NCBI RefSeq assembly: GCF_900100395.1
Contig: NZ_FNFB01000046.1
Coordinates: 1 to 34,014 of the forward strand
Origin: Nonomuraea maritima
Lineage (GTDB): Bacteria > Actinomycetota > Actinomycetes > Streptosporangiales > Streptosporangiaceae
DNA: 34,014 bases
Direction: 5' to 3'
How positions within the stretch are numbered: the stretch's first letter is position 1; every line of letters starts with the position of its first letter. The notes under the pieces are model-generated. The model made no database searches. It worked only from the letters and a program-made list of their open reading frames with translations, and had not been told where the DNA came from. Shown here one piece after another: positions 1-6,866 of the stretch. Position numbers and translations under genes: made by a program.

Positions 1-2
1 CC

Positions 3-281
3 CGCACGGAACTCTGGATCGAACCTGCGTCTGGTCTCTCCCACGACCCAACCTTCTCCTTAGGTCAGGTCTCCACGCTAGAAGGGGAAGTCCAGCAACG
101 CCACATCGATGCGGGAGTTTTTCTGCTCGTGTCGGCCATAGAGGCACTTGGCGTAGCGTGTACGAGGCACCTCCACGCTATTTCCTGCGCGGGCAGCTAC
201 CTCGGTGGCATCTATTCCGACGTTGAGCCAGGTAGACAAGGTCAGGCCGAGCTTGAGTCGGAGTCAGTTGACCAGATGTAG
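3..281 (+). CDS. C-terminal part of an unrecognised protein, cut by the window edge
   Basis: The frame is open from the window edge for 92 codons and ends in TAG. It reads like protein, with a mixed hydrophobic core and an acidic tail ending ELESESVDQM. G/C at third codon positions is about two thirds, lower than in the chromosomal genes further right. It contains one TTA codon (57-59), which is rare in high-GC actinomycetes. The start lies outside the window. I do not recognise the family. About 170 bases to its right, up to the next gene, hold nothing I can identify. Confidence 0.35.
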   Translation, partial: RTELWIEPASGLSHDPTFSLGQVSTLEGEVQQRHIDAGVFLLVSAIEALGVACTRHLHAISCAGSYLGGIYSDVEPGRQGQAELESESVDQM

Positions 282-451
282 ATCGTACGCGTCACCTTCG
301 GAGCAATGCTTGAGACCTGTAGATCACCGGGAGGGGCGTACTTTCCCGATGATCATGTGAGTTCTTAATGTTGCCGGCGGCGACCGGATAGAAGCCAGGG
401 CGCGGTGAAGATCCGCGGGGGGCAGGGCGTCGTGCGCCGTGGCAGCGGAGA

Positions 452-931
452 TTAACCCTCGGGCCAGTCTTCGGGCTTGGAGACGTACGTGCCCTTCTGC
501 GGCACGGTGAAGACCCAGCCCAACTCGCGCATGTGCGCGACGGCTTGTCTGATCGTTCCTGGCGCCCTGTCGAATCGCTGCTCAAGCGTCTTCTCGCTGG
601 GGATGAGCCGATTCGGGGCGTAGGCCCCCGCCTTGATCTCCCCGATGATCTCGTTGGCGATCTGCTGGTAGACCGGGACCCTACGCGGACTCTGGGGGGC
701 GCTCTTTGGCCCAACGAAGGTGCCACGTCCTTGCTCGGTGTACACGGCACCCTCCTCTTTGAGGAGTCGGATTGCTCGGCGAACCGTCTGTCGCGTGACG
801 CCGTAGGTACTCACCAACTCGACTTCAGATGGCACGGCAGAACCAGGCGCGAGAACGCCGGAGACGATGCGCTGCCTGATCTGGTCCGCTATCTGCACGT
901 ATAGGAGTACAGGCCCCTCACGGTCGAGCAC
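452..931 (-). CDS. Tandem winged-helix GntR-type transcriptional regulator without effector domain
   Basis: The 159-aa protein consists of two consecutive GntR-type winged-helix domains, residues about 8-73 and 85-152. Each has the family pattern: a helix ending QIRQRI or EIIGEI, then PSE, then TVRRAI or TIRQAV in the recognition helix, then a G-x-Y/F-V wing (GRGTFVG, QKGTYVS). GntR repressors normally pair one such domain with a UTRA or FCD effector domain; here the second half is another DNA-binding domain. The start is GTG with no clear ribosome-binding site, so the mRNA may be leaderless. It is divergent from the gene at 1041, with an 8-bp palindrome between them. In related elements a GntR protein (KorSA in pSAM2) represses transfer genes, so a similar role is likely. 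Confidence 0.8.
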   Translation of the reverse strand: MLDREGPVLLYVQIADQIRQRIVSGVLAPGSAVPSEVELVSTYGVTRQTVRRAIRLLKEEGAVYTEQGRGTFVGPKSAPQSPRRVPVYQQIANEIIGEIKAGAYAPNRLIPSEKTLEQRFDRAPGTIRQAVAHMRELGWVFTVPQKGTYVSKPEDWPEG

Positions 932-1013
932 GTTCGAACACTAAGCAAGCGCCAACGTGCTCTATCAGTCTGCTACCCCTAGATGTAGGAGCGTGTACAA
1001 GTACTAGAGGAAG

Positions 1014-1033
1014 CCATACCTATAGAGGTATGG
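1014..1033. promoter_or_regulatory. Palindromic candidate operator in the GntR divergent promoter region
   Basis: Arms CCATACCT and AGGTATGG form a perfect 8-bp inverted repeat around a 4-base centre, 7 bases before the GTG at 1041. About 20 bases to the left is GTGTACAAGTAC (993-1004), which resembles GTACT-type sites elsewhere in the window. Position and symmetry suit an operator for the adjacent GntR protein. This is an inference from sequence only. Confidence 0.5.
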
Positions 1034-1040
1034 TGGTGCT

Positions 1041-1325
1041 GTGACCCTCTACAGAGGTCGAGCGAGACGGGCCGAACTGCCGCAGCGCCATCCGGCCCCT
1101 GAGCCCCGATCGGTTCAGTTGATTGACCCCGAGCTGCGCACAGCCTTTAGGCGCTTCTACGTCTGGTGCGAGGCCGGCCTATGGCACGCCAGGCCACTCC
1201 CCAAGGTGACCGCGATTGAGCGCGCCCGCCGTATCGCTCCTGAGCTGACGGCGGAGTCGCTGATCTCGTTGGCCATTCTGTGCATCTGGCACCGGAACCG
1301 CCGTGCAAGCGTCGGCCACTTCTGA
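1041..1325 (+). CDS. Hypothetical protein, 94 aa
   Basis: A basic protein that I do not recognise, with an Arg-rich N-terminus and a helical C-terminal half (LRTAFRRFYVWCEAGLW, ESLISLAILC). It starts with GTG just after the palindrome and has no strong ribosome-binding site. Its TGA overlaps the ATG of the next gene (TGATG), so the two are probably translationally coupled. It is the first gene of a three-gene run ending at 2238, presumably controlled by the divergent GntR regulator. Confidence 0.55.
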   Translation: MTLYRGRARRAELPQRHPAPEPRSVQLIDPELRTAFRRFYVWCEAGLWHARPLPKVTAIERARRIAPELTAESLISLAILCIWHRNRRASVGHF

Positions 1326-1924
1326 TGGTGCTTGCCGTGAACGGGAAAGGCGCTGGAGCCGAGCTTGCGGCGATCAGGCGCGCGGCAGACATTGCCTGGG
1401 AGTTGTGCCGTACCTCGGTGGAGCGGTTCCGAGTCGAGTGTGTGTCCTGCTGCGATATGTATATCTGGGGGTCTGAGAACGATGTCTATGTCGTTATGAG
1501 GCACGCGGATAATGGTCTAGAGATAGCAGTAAGAGGTGTGTGGGAAGAAGCTCGCCCCGTATGGGATCTCCTATTGCTAGCACATGAACAGCAGCACGCG
1601 ATACTGAGCGAATATAGCGTGCCAAAGAGGCCGCCTACTCCCTGTCCAAGTTGGGTGCCATTTGATCCAGCGGGAACAGTCAGAATCCGCGAGACGTCCT
1701 GCTGCGGTATCTACGAATGGGCTTCCCAGGGTGGAATATTTTTTGTGCTTCAGCGTACTGTCGGCGGAAGCCTAGAAATCGGTAGAGGTCAATATAGGTT
1801 CGCGCGTCAAGAATGGGATCGTCTTCTGCAGGAGCATCGTAAATCGCATGGGTCAATGCCTAGGAAGGTTAAAGCGCGGGGAAGGGAGAGAGGCGAGTGT
1901 CCAACGAACACGGCCCTCAGATGA
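1325..1924 (+). CDS. Unknown protein built from two similar halves, each with a Ser-Cys-Cys motif
   Basis: The 199-aa protein contains an internal duplication. Residues 35-91 and 119-175 align along their length: both begin with a beta-like stretch, carry SCC (41-43 and 125-127) followed by xxYxW, then a hydrophobic strand (DVYVVM, GIFFVL), GLEI or SLEI, and a closing helix (ARPVWDLLLLAHEQQH, ARQEWDRLLQEHRKSH). The tail (176-199) is very basic. The ATG overlaps the preceding stop. Codon use is richer in A/T than in the transfer operon, a sign of separate acquisition. I do not know the family. The repeated Cys pair could bind metal or form disulfides; that is a guess. Confidence 0.6.
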   Translation: MVLAVNGKGAGAELAAIRRAADIAWELCRTSVERFRVECVSCCDMYIWGSENDVYVVMRHADNGLEIAVRGVWEEARPVWDLLLLAHEQQHAILSEYSVPKRPPTPCPSWVPFDPAGTVRIRETSCCGIYEWASQGGIFFVLQRTVGGSLEIGRGQYRFARQEWDRLLQEHRKSHGSMPRKVKARGRERGECPTNTALR

Positions 1925-2238
1925 ACTCCGCCGTAGAAGCTGCGCCCCATATGTCGATGCATGCTGACGCCCTCGAACTTATCAAGCGCGCATATGACCA
2001 GGTTAATGCAGACCTGCAGAGAATGGCTGACCTCGATGCGGCGTATGATATCGCCACGCGCTTAGCAGATGGCATGCGAAAACTTGCCGATGATGCAGCG
2101 CTTACTCGTGCAAAGTGCGCTGCAGAGATATCTGATGCCGAAAATCTTTCCCGAAGGAAACTGGCGGAGAGGCTAGGAATCTCAAAGGCACGCGCAGATC
2201 AGCTAATCAGGGTCGCCCGTGACAAGCCTGCGCCCTAA
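1897..2238 (+). CDS. Small helix-turn-helix protein
   Basis: A 113-aa, mostly alpha-helical protein with a helix-turn-helix near the C-terminus (about residues 85-107; key run LAERLGISKARADQLI). The GTG start used here overlaps the upstream gene by 28 bases; the ATG at 1921 is an alternative that removes most of the overlap. The same layout, with a long helical N-terminal part followed by L-A-x-R-x-G-x-S-K-A-R-A-x-Q-L-I, occurs in the minus-strand gene ending at 3215, so the two look paralogous. A DNA-binding or sigma-region-4-like role is plausible but unproven. Confidence 0.6.
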   Translation: MSNEHGPQMNSAVEAAPHMSMHADALELIKRAYDQVNADLQRMADLDAAYDIATRLADGMRKLADDAALTRAKCAAEISDAENLSRRKLAERLGISKARADQLIRVARDKPAP

Positions 2239-2266
2239 CGGTCATACCCAAGCACCACTGCGGCCC

Positions 2267-2289
2267 TGGGGCAGGCATGACCTGCCCCG
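2267..2289. terminator. Hairpin between convergent genes
   Basis: GGGGCAGG (2268-2275) and CCTGCCCC (2281-2288) form a perfect 8-bp stem with a 5-base loop, placed between the convergent genes ending at 2238 and 2298. There is no U-tract on either strand, which is common for actinomycete terminators. A bidirectional terminator is the likely role. Confidence 0.6.
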
Positions 2290-2297
2290 GAGGGGTG

Positions 2298-2672
2298 TCA
2301 CACGTCGGCAATCAGATCGATGGGCAAGTCTAGATAGTTGTCCATGACCCGTGCCCGCAGCCTGGTCCCGCCTTGGCTGCTCACCTCGTCAGGTAGTCGG
2401 GTAGCTCCGAGAGCGTCACACCATTCTTCGAAACCTCTGCGACGTTTGTCCGCGTCACCTATGTCACAGACCGCGGTAAGCGGCGTGGCCGATGGACTGC
2501 TTGCGATCGTCCATGTAACTACGGGAAGGTCTTCATTCTCGATACGCGAGAGAAGGTCTCGAAGAGCCTCCATGGTGCGCTGCTGGACATGTAGCTGGTC
2601 AAGCTCTGCTTTTCTTGCCTCTTCTTGTTCGTGCATGATGCGCGCCTGTTCTAGTCGATCGTCCCACGTCAT
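2298..2672 (-). CDS. Hypothetical protein with helical N-terminus, 124 aa
   Basis: I do not recognise the family. Residues about 5-40 are charged and helical, rich in Glu, Gln and Arg, and may form a coiled coil. The rest is mixed and contains one Trp-Cys pair (EEWCDALG). I chose the ATG at 2672 because it lies 19 bases after the upstream stop and follows AAGGGAG 11 bases away; earlier in-frame starts would overlap the upstream gene. It is the last of three co-directional genes (3562 to 2298). Confidence 0.5.
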   Translation of the reverse strand: MTWDDRLEQARIMHEQEEARKAELDQLHVQQRTMEALRDLLSRIENEDLPVVTWTIASSPSATPLTAVCDIGDADKRRRGFEEWCDALGATRLPDEVSSQGGTRLRARVMDNYLDLPIDLIADV

Positions 2673-2691
2673 CGTGCATACATCTCCCTTG

Positions 2692-3243
2692 CTAACGCGC
2701 CTCCAACCCCTCGGGAAGAGTGATCGGCTCTTGCCCGTGCTCATGGTCGTACATGCCGGCTAGGGCAGGGCGGAAGGCTGCTAGGTGATCTGGCCATTTG
2801 CCGCACAGGGCGGTACGTGCGGCGGAGTCTGTTTGCAGCAGAAATTGCAAGTGTCGCAAGCCGTGCATCAGTACATCGATGTACCGAGGAATAGGTGCGT
2901 CCGTGGCCTCGACCGGAATCGGTTTTCCGACAGCATTGGGGAGTGCCGGGCTGATCGGGGCGGCGTGCTGCCATTTATCCCGTACGAAAGCGCCGCACCC
3001 GAGCACGGCTACGTAGGTGAGAATGACGGCGGCGCCATCTGCACGCCAGGACGTTGAGTGGAGGAGCTTTACGCCGTCTTCTGCATCGTTCTTCGCGAGA
3101 AGATCGACTACGGCGCTATGAGGGTCACTGTCTTGCTGCACTGCGTCCGAACGCCAGGCGTCGGCTCCACTGATGAGCCACAGGCCAACGTCGTCGGCCG
3201 AGACGGGCCAGACCTCAACGATTACCTCTGTCGGCTTGCTCAT
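2692..3243 (-). CDS. Hypothetical protein, 183 aa
   Basis: The family is unknown. The N-terminal half looks like an alpha/beta fold (TEVIVEVWPVSADDVGLW) followed by a hydrophobic stretch (AAVILTYVAVLGCGAFV, about residues 70-86) too short and mixed to call a membrane segment. The ATG is preceded by GGAGGG nine bases away. Its 5' end overlaps the 3' end of the upstream HTH gene by 29 bases, and the next gene follows 19 bases after its stop, so the three are probably one operon. Confidence 0.55.
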   Translation of the reverse strand: MSKPTEVIVEVWPVSADDVGLWLISGADAWRSDAVQQDSDPHSAVVDLLAKNDAEDGVKLLHSTSWRADGAAVILTYVAVLGCGAFVRDKWQHAAPISPALPNAVGKPIPVEATDAPIPRYIDVLMHGLRHLQFLLQTDSAARTALCGKWPDHLAAFRPALAGMYDHEHGQEPITLPEGLEAR

Positions 3244-3562
3244 CCCTAACGTCCCTCCGTTGCGTTCCCGCGTCTTTGGCAGTCTTTATGAGCTGCGCTG
3301 CGCGCGCTTTCGATACCCCGATGCGGTCAGCCAGGCCGGCCAACGACATCTGCTCATGGTCAAAAATGCGGGCTGCCGAGAGGGCCCGCTGATCCCCTGA
3401 GGCTTCAACAAGCCGTCTCAGCGTTTCGACCAGCTCGGTTGCACCCGCATAGGCCTGACTGGGCTCAGGCTCCGCATTGATCACTGCAAGAGCGGCATCG
3501 AAGGCGTGTTCGAGGGATGCAAGCGCGGATTGAACCGCCTCGCTCACGTCTTCCTTTGCCAT
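3215..3562 (-). CDS. Small helix-turn-helix protein, paralogue of the one at 1897
   Basis: A 115-aa helical protein with a C-terminal helix-turn-helix (LAGLADRIGVSKARAAQLI) nearly matching that of the plus-strand gene at 1897-2238. I took the ATG at 3562; a GTG at 3607 preceded by a strong purine run (AGGGGGG) would add 15 residues and is a real alternative, but it would place the start next to the 18-nt repeat array. It is the first gene of a minus-strand operon, divergent from the transfer operon, and could encode a regulator acting on the array. Confidence 0.6.
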   Translation of the reverse strand: MAKEDVSEAVQSALASLEHAFDAALAVINAEPEPSQAYAGATELVETLRRLVEASGDQRALSAARIFDHEQMSLAGLADRIGVSKARAAQLIKTAKDAGTQRRDVRDEQADRGNR

Positions 3563-3607
3563 GAAGGCAGCGTACGCGCTCCGTTCAGAGGGGGCTATAC
3601 CCGCCAC

Positions 3608-3673
3608 GTACAGCCCCCCCTTGACGGCCGTGTAGGGGGTCCTGTACGTTCGTTCGTGCAGCCCCCCCTACAC
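3608..3673. promoter_or_regulatory. Three copies of an 18-nt repeat, candidate operator array
   Basis: The units are 3608-3625, 3630-3647 (inverted) and 3656-3673. Read in one orientation they are GTACAGCCCCCCCTTGAC, GTACAGGACCCCCTACAC and GTGCAGCCCCCCCTACAC. The array lies in the divergent intergenic space between the HTH gene (minus) and the membrane-protein gene that opens the transfer operon (plus). Spacing of 4 and 8 bases and mixed orientation suit a repressor array that controls both directions. An origin or transfer locus is another possibility. Confidence 0.55.
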
Positions 3674-3732
3674 GGGGCCCCGAGCAGGGGAAACGGCTGT
3701 GTCGGCCAAACGATGTGGGATTGGAGTGATCA

Positions 3733-3987
3733 ATGATGGTTGGTCTCGAAGACGCGAAACGATCCCGTCTGATCACAACCATCCGCATCGTGGCCGATGT
3801 GATGGATAACTGCGCAGATGGCCTGGCCTCCACGGTGCTGGCCGCCACGGTGTTGCTGATAGTGATCTTCTCGCTTCACGCCGTGGCGGACGTCCTGGAG
3901 CACTGCCAAGACGCGCATGCGGGTGCCCTTCGGCAGCACGTAGCAGTGCGTTCGGAAGCATCCCAAGTTCAAGTGTCGAACAGTTGA
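3733..3987 (+). CDS. Small membrane protein at the head of the transfer operon
   Basis: An 84-aa product with one clear transmembrane segment, residues about 31-52 (core TVLAATVLLIVIFSL). A charged, His-containing tail follows. GGAG lies 7 bases before the first of two consecutive ATG codons. The stop is 13 bases before the start of the SCO3933-like gene. Small membrane proteins at this position in conjugative actinomycete plasmids assist intramycelial spread. The function here is inferred from position, and the coding call itself is moderate because the region is also open on the other strand. Confidence 0.5.
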   Translation: MMVGLEDAKRSRLITTIRIVADVMDNCADGLASTVLAATVLLIVIFSLHAVADVLEHCQDAHAGALRQHVAVRSEASQVQVSNS

Positions 3988-4000
3988 GAGGAGAGCCGTC

Positions 4001-4420
4001 ATGGCTCTGCAAGGCCCTATCCCCGTCACCTTCGCCATGGTCTTCCCGCACGGCTGCTACATCGTCGGTGAGGTCGAACCCGTCAAGGACTTCGACGCCT
4101 CGACCAACGGCCGGTTCGTGCAGTCCCGCGACAAGCAGACCGGAGAGCTGGTCTGGCAGGTCGCGGTCATGGACGGTGACCCGACCCTCAAGCCCGCGCA
4201 GAAGACGGTCGCGGTCAAGATCCTGGCCCCGGTCCAGCCGGTGCCGCCGCAGCCGATGCCGGGCCTGCCTTTCACCCCGGTCGCCTTCGACGGCATCACG
4301 GCCACGCCGTACGTCAACGCGGCCGGTCGTCTCGCGTACTCGATCAAGGTCCGTGAGATGCACGCACTCACTCAGCCCTCCCAGCCCGCCAAGGCTTCGG
4401 CCGGAAAGGACGCCGCCTGA
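4001..4420 (+). CDS. SCO3933-family AICE protein
   Basis: The 139-aa protein matches my memory of the SCO3933 family found just upstream of TraB in many AICEs: N-terminal strand region (IPVTFAMVFPHG), EVEPVKDFD, RFVQSRDKQTGE, WQVAVMDGD, a Pro-rich linker, then LPFTPVAFDG and GRLAYSIK. It has a strong ribosome-binding site (GAGGAGA) and its stop overlaps the next ATG (TGATGA). The family is annotated as regulatory without a known mechanism. The AICE-2 gene at 21125-21457 holds the same position and shares the D-x-x-T-G-E-x-K/x pattern. Confidence 0.7.
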   Translation: MALQGPIPVTFAMVFPHGCYIVGEVEPVKDFDASTNGRFVQSRDKQTGELVWQVAVMDGDPTLKPAQKTVAVKILAPVQPVPPQPMPGLPFTPVAFDGITATPYVNAAGRLAYSIKVREMHALTQPSQPAKASAGKDAA

Positions 4421-4686
4421 TGACCCGTCGCCGCACCCCTCGTAACAGTGTGATCCGGCTGACCACCGGGCACGCCGCCCGCACGCTCAACCATCCATTC
4501 GCCCGCCGTGAGCCCGTTCTGGCGCTCGACTTCGGCGCCACCTCCGTCCTGGTCACCACCGATGGCCAGGTGACAGCGGAAGACCTGGAGTTCGCGCGCC
4601 AGCTCGCCCGCGAGGCTTACCGCTTCGCCCGCTCTCTGGAGCGCAGCTTCTACGGGCTGCCCGACGGCAAGGGGGTGGCTGCGTGA
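4420..4686 (+). CDS. Hypothetical AICE protein, 88 aa
   Basis: An Arg-rich N-terminus precedes a short beta part (VLALDFGATSVLVTTDG) and a helix (ELEFARQLAREAYRFARSLE-like). I know no family. The ATG overlaps the upstream stop (ATGA) and its own stop overlaps the following GTG, so it is translated within the transfer operon. It shares this spot with the next small gene, which carries a similar D/E-x-A-x-A-R-E-x-F/Y helix; the two may be distant relatives. Confidence 0.6.
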   Translation: MTRRRTPRNSVIRLTTGHAARTLNHPFARREPVLALDFGATSVLVTTDGQVTAEDLEFARQLAREAYRFARSLERSFYGLPDGKGVAA

Positions 4687-5000
4687 GCGAGCACACGCCG
4701 TACACCTACGTCACCTTGTCCCTGCGACCGGAGTCCACGCCGCACGTCGGCGTCTCCTTCCACACCCCTGGCCTCAAGGTCCGTGCCGGGCTCCTGTTCG
4801 ACAGCCCCCGCCCGTACCTGGAGCTCTGCTCTTACGAGGCAAACGTGCACGTGTCCACCACCGGGGCCGGGCCGGTCACCGACGCCGACCTGGCCATCGC
4901 CCGCGAGATCTTCACTGCTGCCGCTCGCTATCTGGCCGACTGCGAGCAACTGCATGCCGAACAGCCGGCCAACTCAGACGCCGCCGAACCGGCGGGCTGA
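4683..5000 (+). CDS. Hypothetical AICE protein, 105 aa
   Basis: A beta-rich N-terminal part (YTYVTLSLRPE, HVGVSFHTPG, RAGLLFDSP, YLELCSYEANVHVST) is followed by a helix (TDADLAIAREIFTAAARYLADCEQL). I do not recognise it. It starts with GTG in a GTGA overlap and ends before an 87-base gap that holds a strong hairpin ahead of traB. The strand-then-helix order with T-D-A-D-L-A-I-A-R resembles the end of the preceding gene (T-A-E-D-L-E-F-A-R). Confidence 0.6.
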   Translation: MSEHTPYTYVTLSLRPESTPHVGVSFHTPGLKVRAGLLFDSPRPYLELCSYEANVHVSTTGAGPVTDADLAIAREIFTAAARYLADCEQLHAEQPANSDAAEPAG

Positions 5001-5003
5001 CAT

Positions 5004-5044
5004 GAGGCGGGGCCGCTGGAAGCGGCAACTTCCGGCGGCCCCTC
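5004..5044 (+). promoter_or_regulatory. Long hairpin ahead of the translocase gene
   Basis: GGGGCCGC (5009-5016) pairs with GCGGCCCC (5035-5042). Inside, GGAAG (5018-5022) pairs with CTTCC (5029-5033) around a CGGCAA loop. This gives a nearly continuous 13-bp stem in the only gap of the operon, with no U-tract. It may attenuate or stabilise the mRNA upstream of the translocase gene, lowering its expression relative to the upstream genes. Confidence 0.45.
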
Positions 5045-5087
5045 GGTTCTCCCCTGAAGTTCCACCATCACGAGAGGTTCCCAGCTT

Positions 5088-6515
5088 ATGTTCAAGCGGC
5101 TGCCTGGCGACGAGGCGCGTAACCTCGTCTCCACCACGCCCGACACGGCCGTCGTCTTCCGCCCGGCCGTCGTGTCCACTCCCGCCATCCTCACCATCGT
5201 CCTCCTGGTCTTCCGGATGCTGGCCGGACTCGTCCGTACGATCTGGCGCCACCCCATCGCCTGCGCCATCCCCGTCGCCCTCGGCGCTGCCTGGTGCGTC
5301 TACGGCTGGCCTGCCTCGGCGTCGCTGCTCGGCACGGTCGTCCTGCTCCTCATCTCGTGGGCGTTCCTCGACCGTCCGTCGTTCTCCCGTCTCGTCGGCT
5401 ACCGGCTGCTGGCCTGGTGGCGGTTCGTCTGGGTCTACCGGCGGCACTGGCAACCCGTCATGACCGTCTCCGGTCTCGGCCGTCACATCAGGGGCCGTGA
5501 CTACCTGCCCGTCCTCGGCAAGGTCACCTGCACCTCCTGGGCCGACCAGGTCACCGTGCGCATGCTCAAAGGCCAGGCAGTCAAGGACTGGACCGATCGC
5601 CTCGACCACCTGGCCCAAGGCTTCGGCGCCACGTCCTGCCGCGTCTCTCTCGTGAAGGCCGGACAGCTCATGCTGACCTTCCCGCGCAACGATCCACTGT
5701 CTCAACCTCTGCCAGCGCTTCCCGTGCATGAGGAACCGACCGTGGGACCGGTCGAGATCGGCAAGCGCGAGGACGGTCAGCCCTGGCGGCTCAAGGTGCA
5801 CGGCACTCACGTTCTCGTCGCCGGGGCGACCGGGGCCGGCAAAGGATCGATCATCTGGTCCGTCATCCGCTCCCTCCTCCCCGCCGCCCAAGCGGGCCTG
5901 GTCGAGCTGTGGGCGGTGGACCCCAAGCTGATGGAGCTGTCCTACGGGCGAGACCTGTTTGGTTCCCGCTACGCGGCCACTCCCGAGGAGTGTGTTGACC
6001 TGCTGGATGAGGCTGTCTGCGTCATGCAGAAGCGAGCGGCGCGGTTCGCCGGGCTCCAGCGCTCCCATACCCCCACCATCGAGGATCCGTTCGTCCTGGT
6101 CGTGGTGGATGAGGTGGCGTTCCTGACCGCCTACCAATCCGATCGGCAACTGCGGCAACGCATCTCCTCGGCGCTGGCCACGCTCACCACCCAAGGACGG
6201 GCGGTCGGTGTCGGTGTCCTGGCCGCACTCCAGGACCCGCGCAAGGAGGTCATGAACATCCGCAACCTGTTCCCCGACAAGATCGCCCTGCGGCTCGATG
6301 AGTCGGAACAGGTGGACATGGTCCTCGGTGACGGCGCACGCGACCGGGGCGCTCTCGCTGATCACATTTCACCGGTTCCGGAGCTGGGCGCGGGCGTCGG
6401 TTACGTCCGGCTGGAAGCCAGCCCCGAACCCGTCCGGGTCCGCGCCGCCTACGTCACCGACGCTGACATCCACGCCATGGTCGACGCTTACGGCCCGTAC
6501 GGGCAGGCCGCGTGA
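5088..6515 (+). CDS. FtsK/SpoIIIE-type DNA translocase (TraB-like conjugation protein)
   Basis: A 475-aa membrane-anchored ATPase. Residues about 33-95 hold hydrophobic segments (AILTIVLLVFRML, ACAIPVALGAAWCV, LLGTVVLLLISWAFL). Walker A is GATGAGKGS (246-254) and Walker B is VLVVVDE (336-342). TLTTQGRAVGVGVLAALQDP and the D-K-I-A-L-R region follow, as in FtsK/HerA ATPases. In actinomycete conjugation this single protein forms a hexameric pore that moves double-stranded DNA between hyphae. Length fits the AICE TraB/TraSA class (about 430-480 aa). GAGAGG precedes the ATG. Confidence 0.9.
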   Translation: MFKRLPGDEARNLVSTTPDTAVVFRPAVVSTPAILTIVLLVFRMLAGLVRTIWRHPIACAIPVALGAAWCVYGWPASASLLGTVVLLLISWAFLDRPSFSRLVGYRLLAWWRFVWVYRRHWQPVMTVSGLGRHIRGRDYLPVLGKVTCTSWADQVTVRMLKGQAVKDWTDRLDHLAQGFGATSCRVSLVKAGQLMLTFPRNDPLSQPLPALPVHEEPTVGPVEIGKREDGQPWRLKVHGTHVLVAGATGAGKGSIIWSVIRSLLPAAQAGLVELWAVDPKLMELSYGRDLFGSRYAATPEECVDLLDEAVCVMQKRAARFAGLQRSHTPTIEDPFVLVVVDEVAFLTAYQSDRQLRQRISSALATLTTQGRAVGVGVLAALQDPRKEVMNIRNLFPDKIALRLDESEQVDMVLGDGARDRGALADHISPVPELGAGVGYVRLEASPEPVRVRAAYVTDADIHAMVDAYGPYGQAA

Positions 6516-6715
6516 ATATCTGCTTCCACGGCACCGCCAATGAGATCAGCCTGGTTGCGGCCCGTCCGCTGATGGTCCTGCTGACCGCACATGATCTGCC
6601 CCGCATGCGGGTCTTCGAGCTCTACCGCTCCCGCATCGTCCAGGCTCACCCGGACCTGGAGCGCTACCGGCTCTGCGCCCATCTGACCGAGACGGAGGTG
6701 AGCCCCGATGCGTGA
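6512..6715 (+). CDS. Small hypothetical AICE protein, 67 aa
   Basis: It starts with GTG overlapping the translocase stop (GTGA) and ends inside the start of the next small gene. The sequence is alpha/beta (SLVAARPLMVLLTAHDLP, MRVFELYRSRIVQAHP) with no motif I know. Its tight packing between traB and rep argues that it is translated. Function unknown. Confidence 0.55.
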   Translation: MNICFHGTANEISLVAARPLMVLLTAHDLPRMRVFELYRSRIVQAHPDLERYRLCAHLTETEVSPDA

Positions 6716-6866
6716 ACTGCTTCACCCGCTGGACGGGCTGCGCTGCTCCACCTGCCTCAACGAAAACACGCTCTGGCTCGACCTGGTCCGCGCCCTGGTC
6801 GAGTGCCGCGAGTGCGGACAGACCGCGCTCATCGTCCCTGACGCCGACGAAGGGAGGACCGTATGA
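6708..6866 (+). CDS. 52-aa zinc-ribbon mini-protein
   Basis: A short gene squeezed between the 67-aa gene and rep: ATG at 6708, TGA overlapping the rep start. It contains CSTC (13-16) and CREC (33-36), two CxxC pairs about 16 residues apart, the pattern of a treble-clef or zinc-ribbon fold, probably binding one zinc. Similar mini-proteins sit before rep genes in AICEs; the CxxCxGxG protein at 18989 in AICE-2 may be its functional counterpart. Its partner is unknown. Confidence 0.65.
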   Translation: MRELLHPLDGLRCSTCLNENTLWLDLVRALVECRECGQTALIVPDADEGRTV

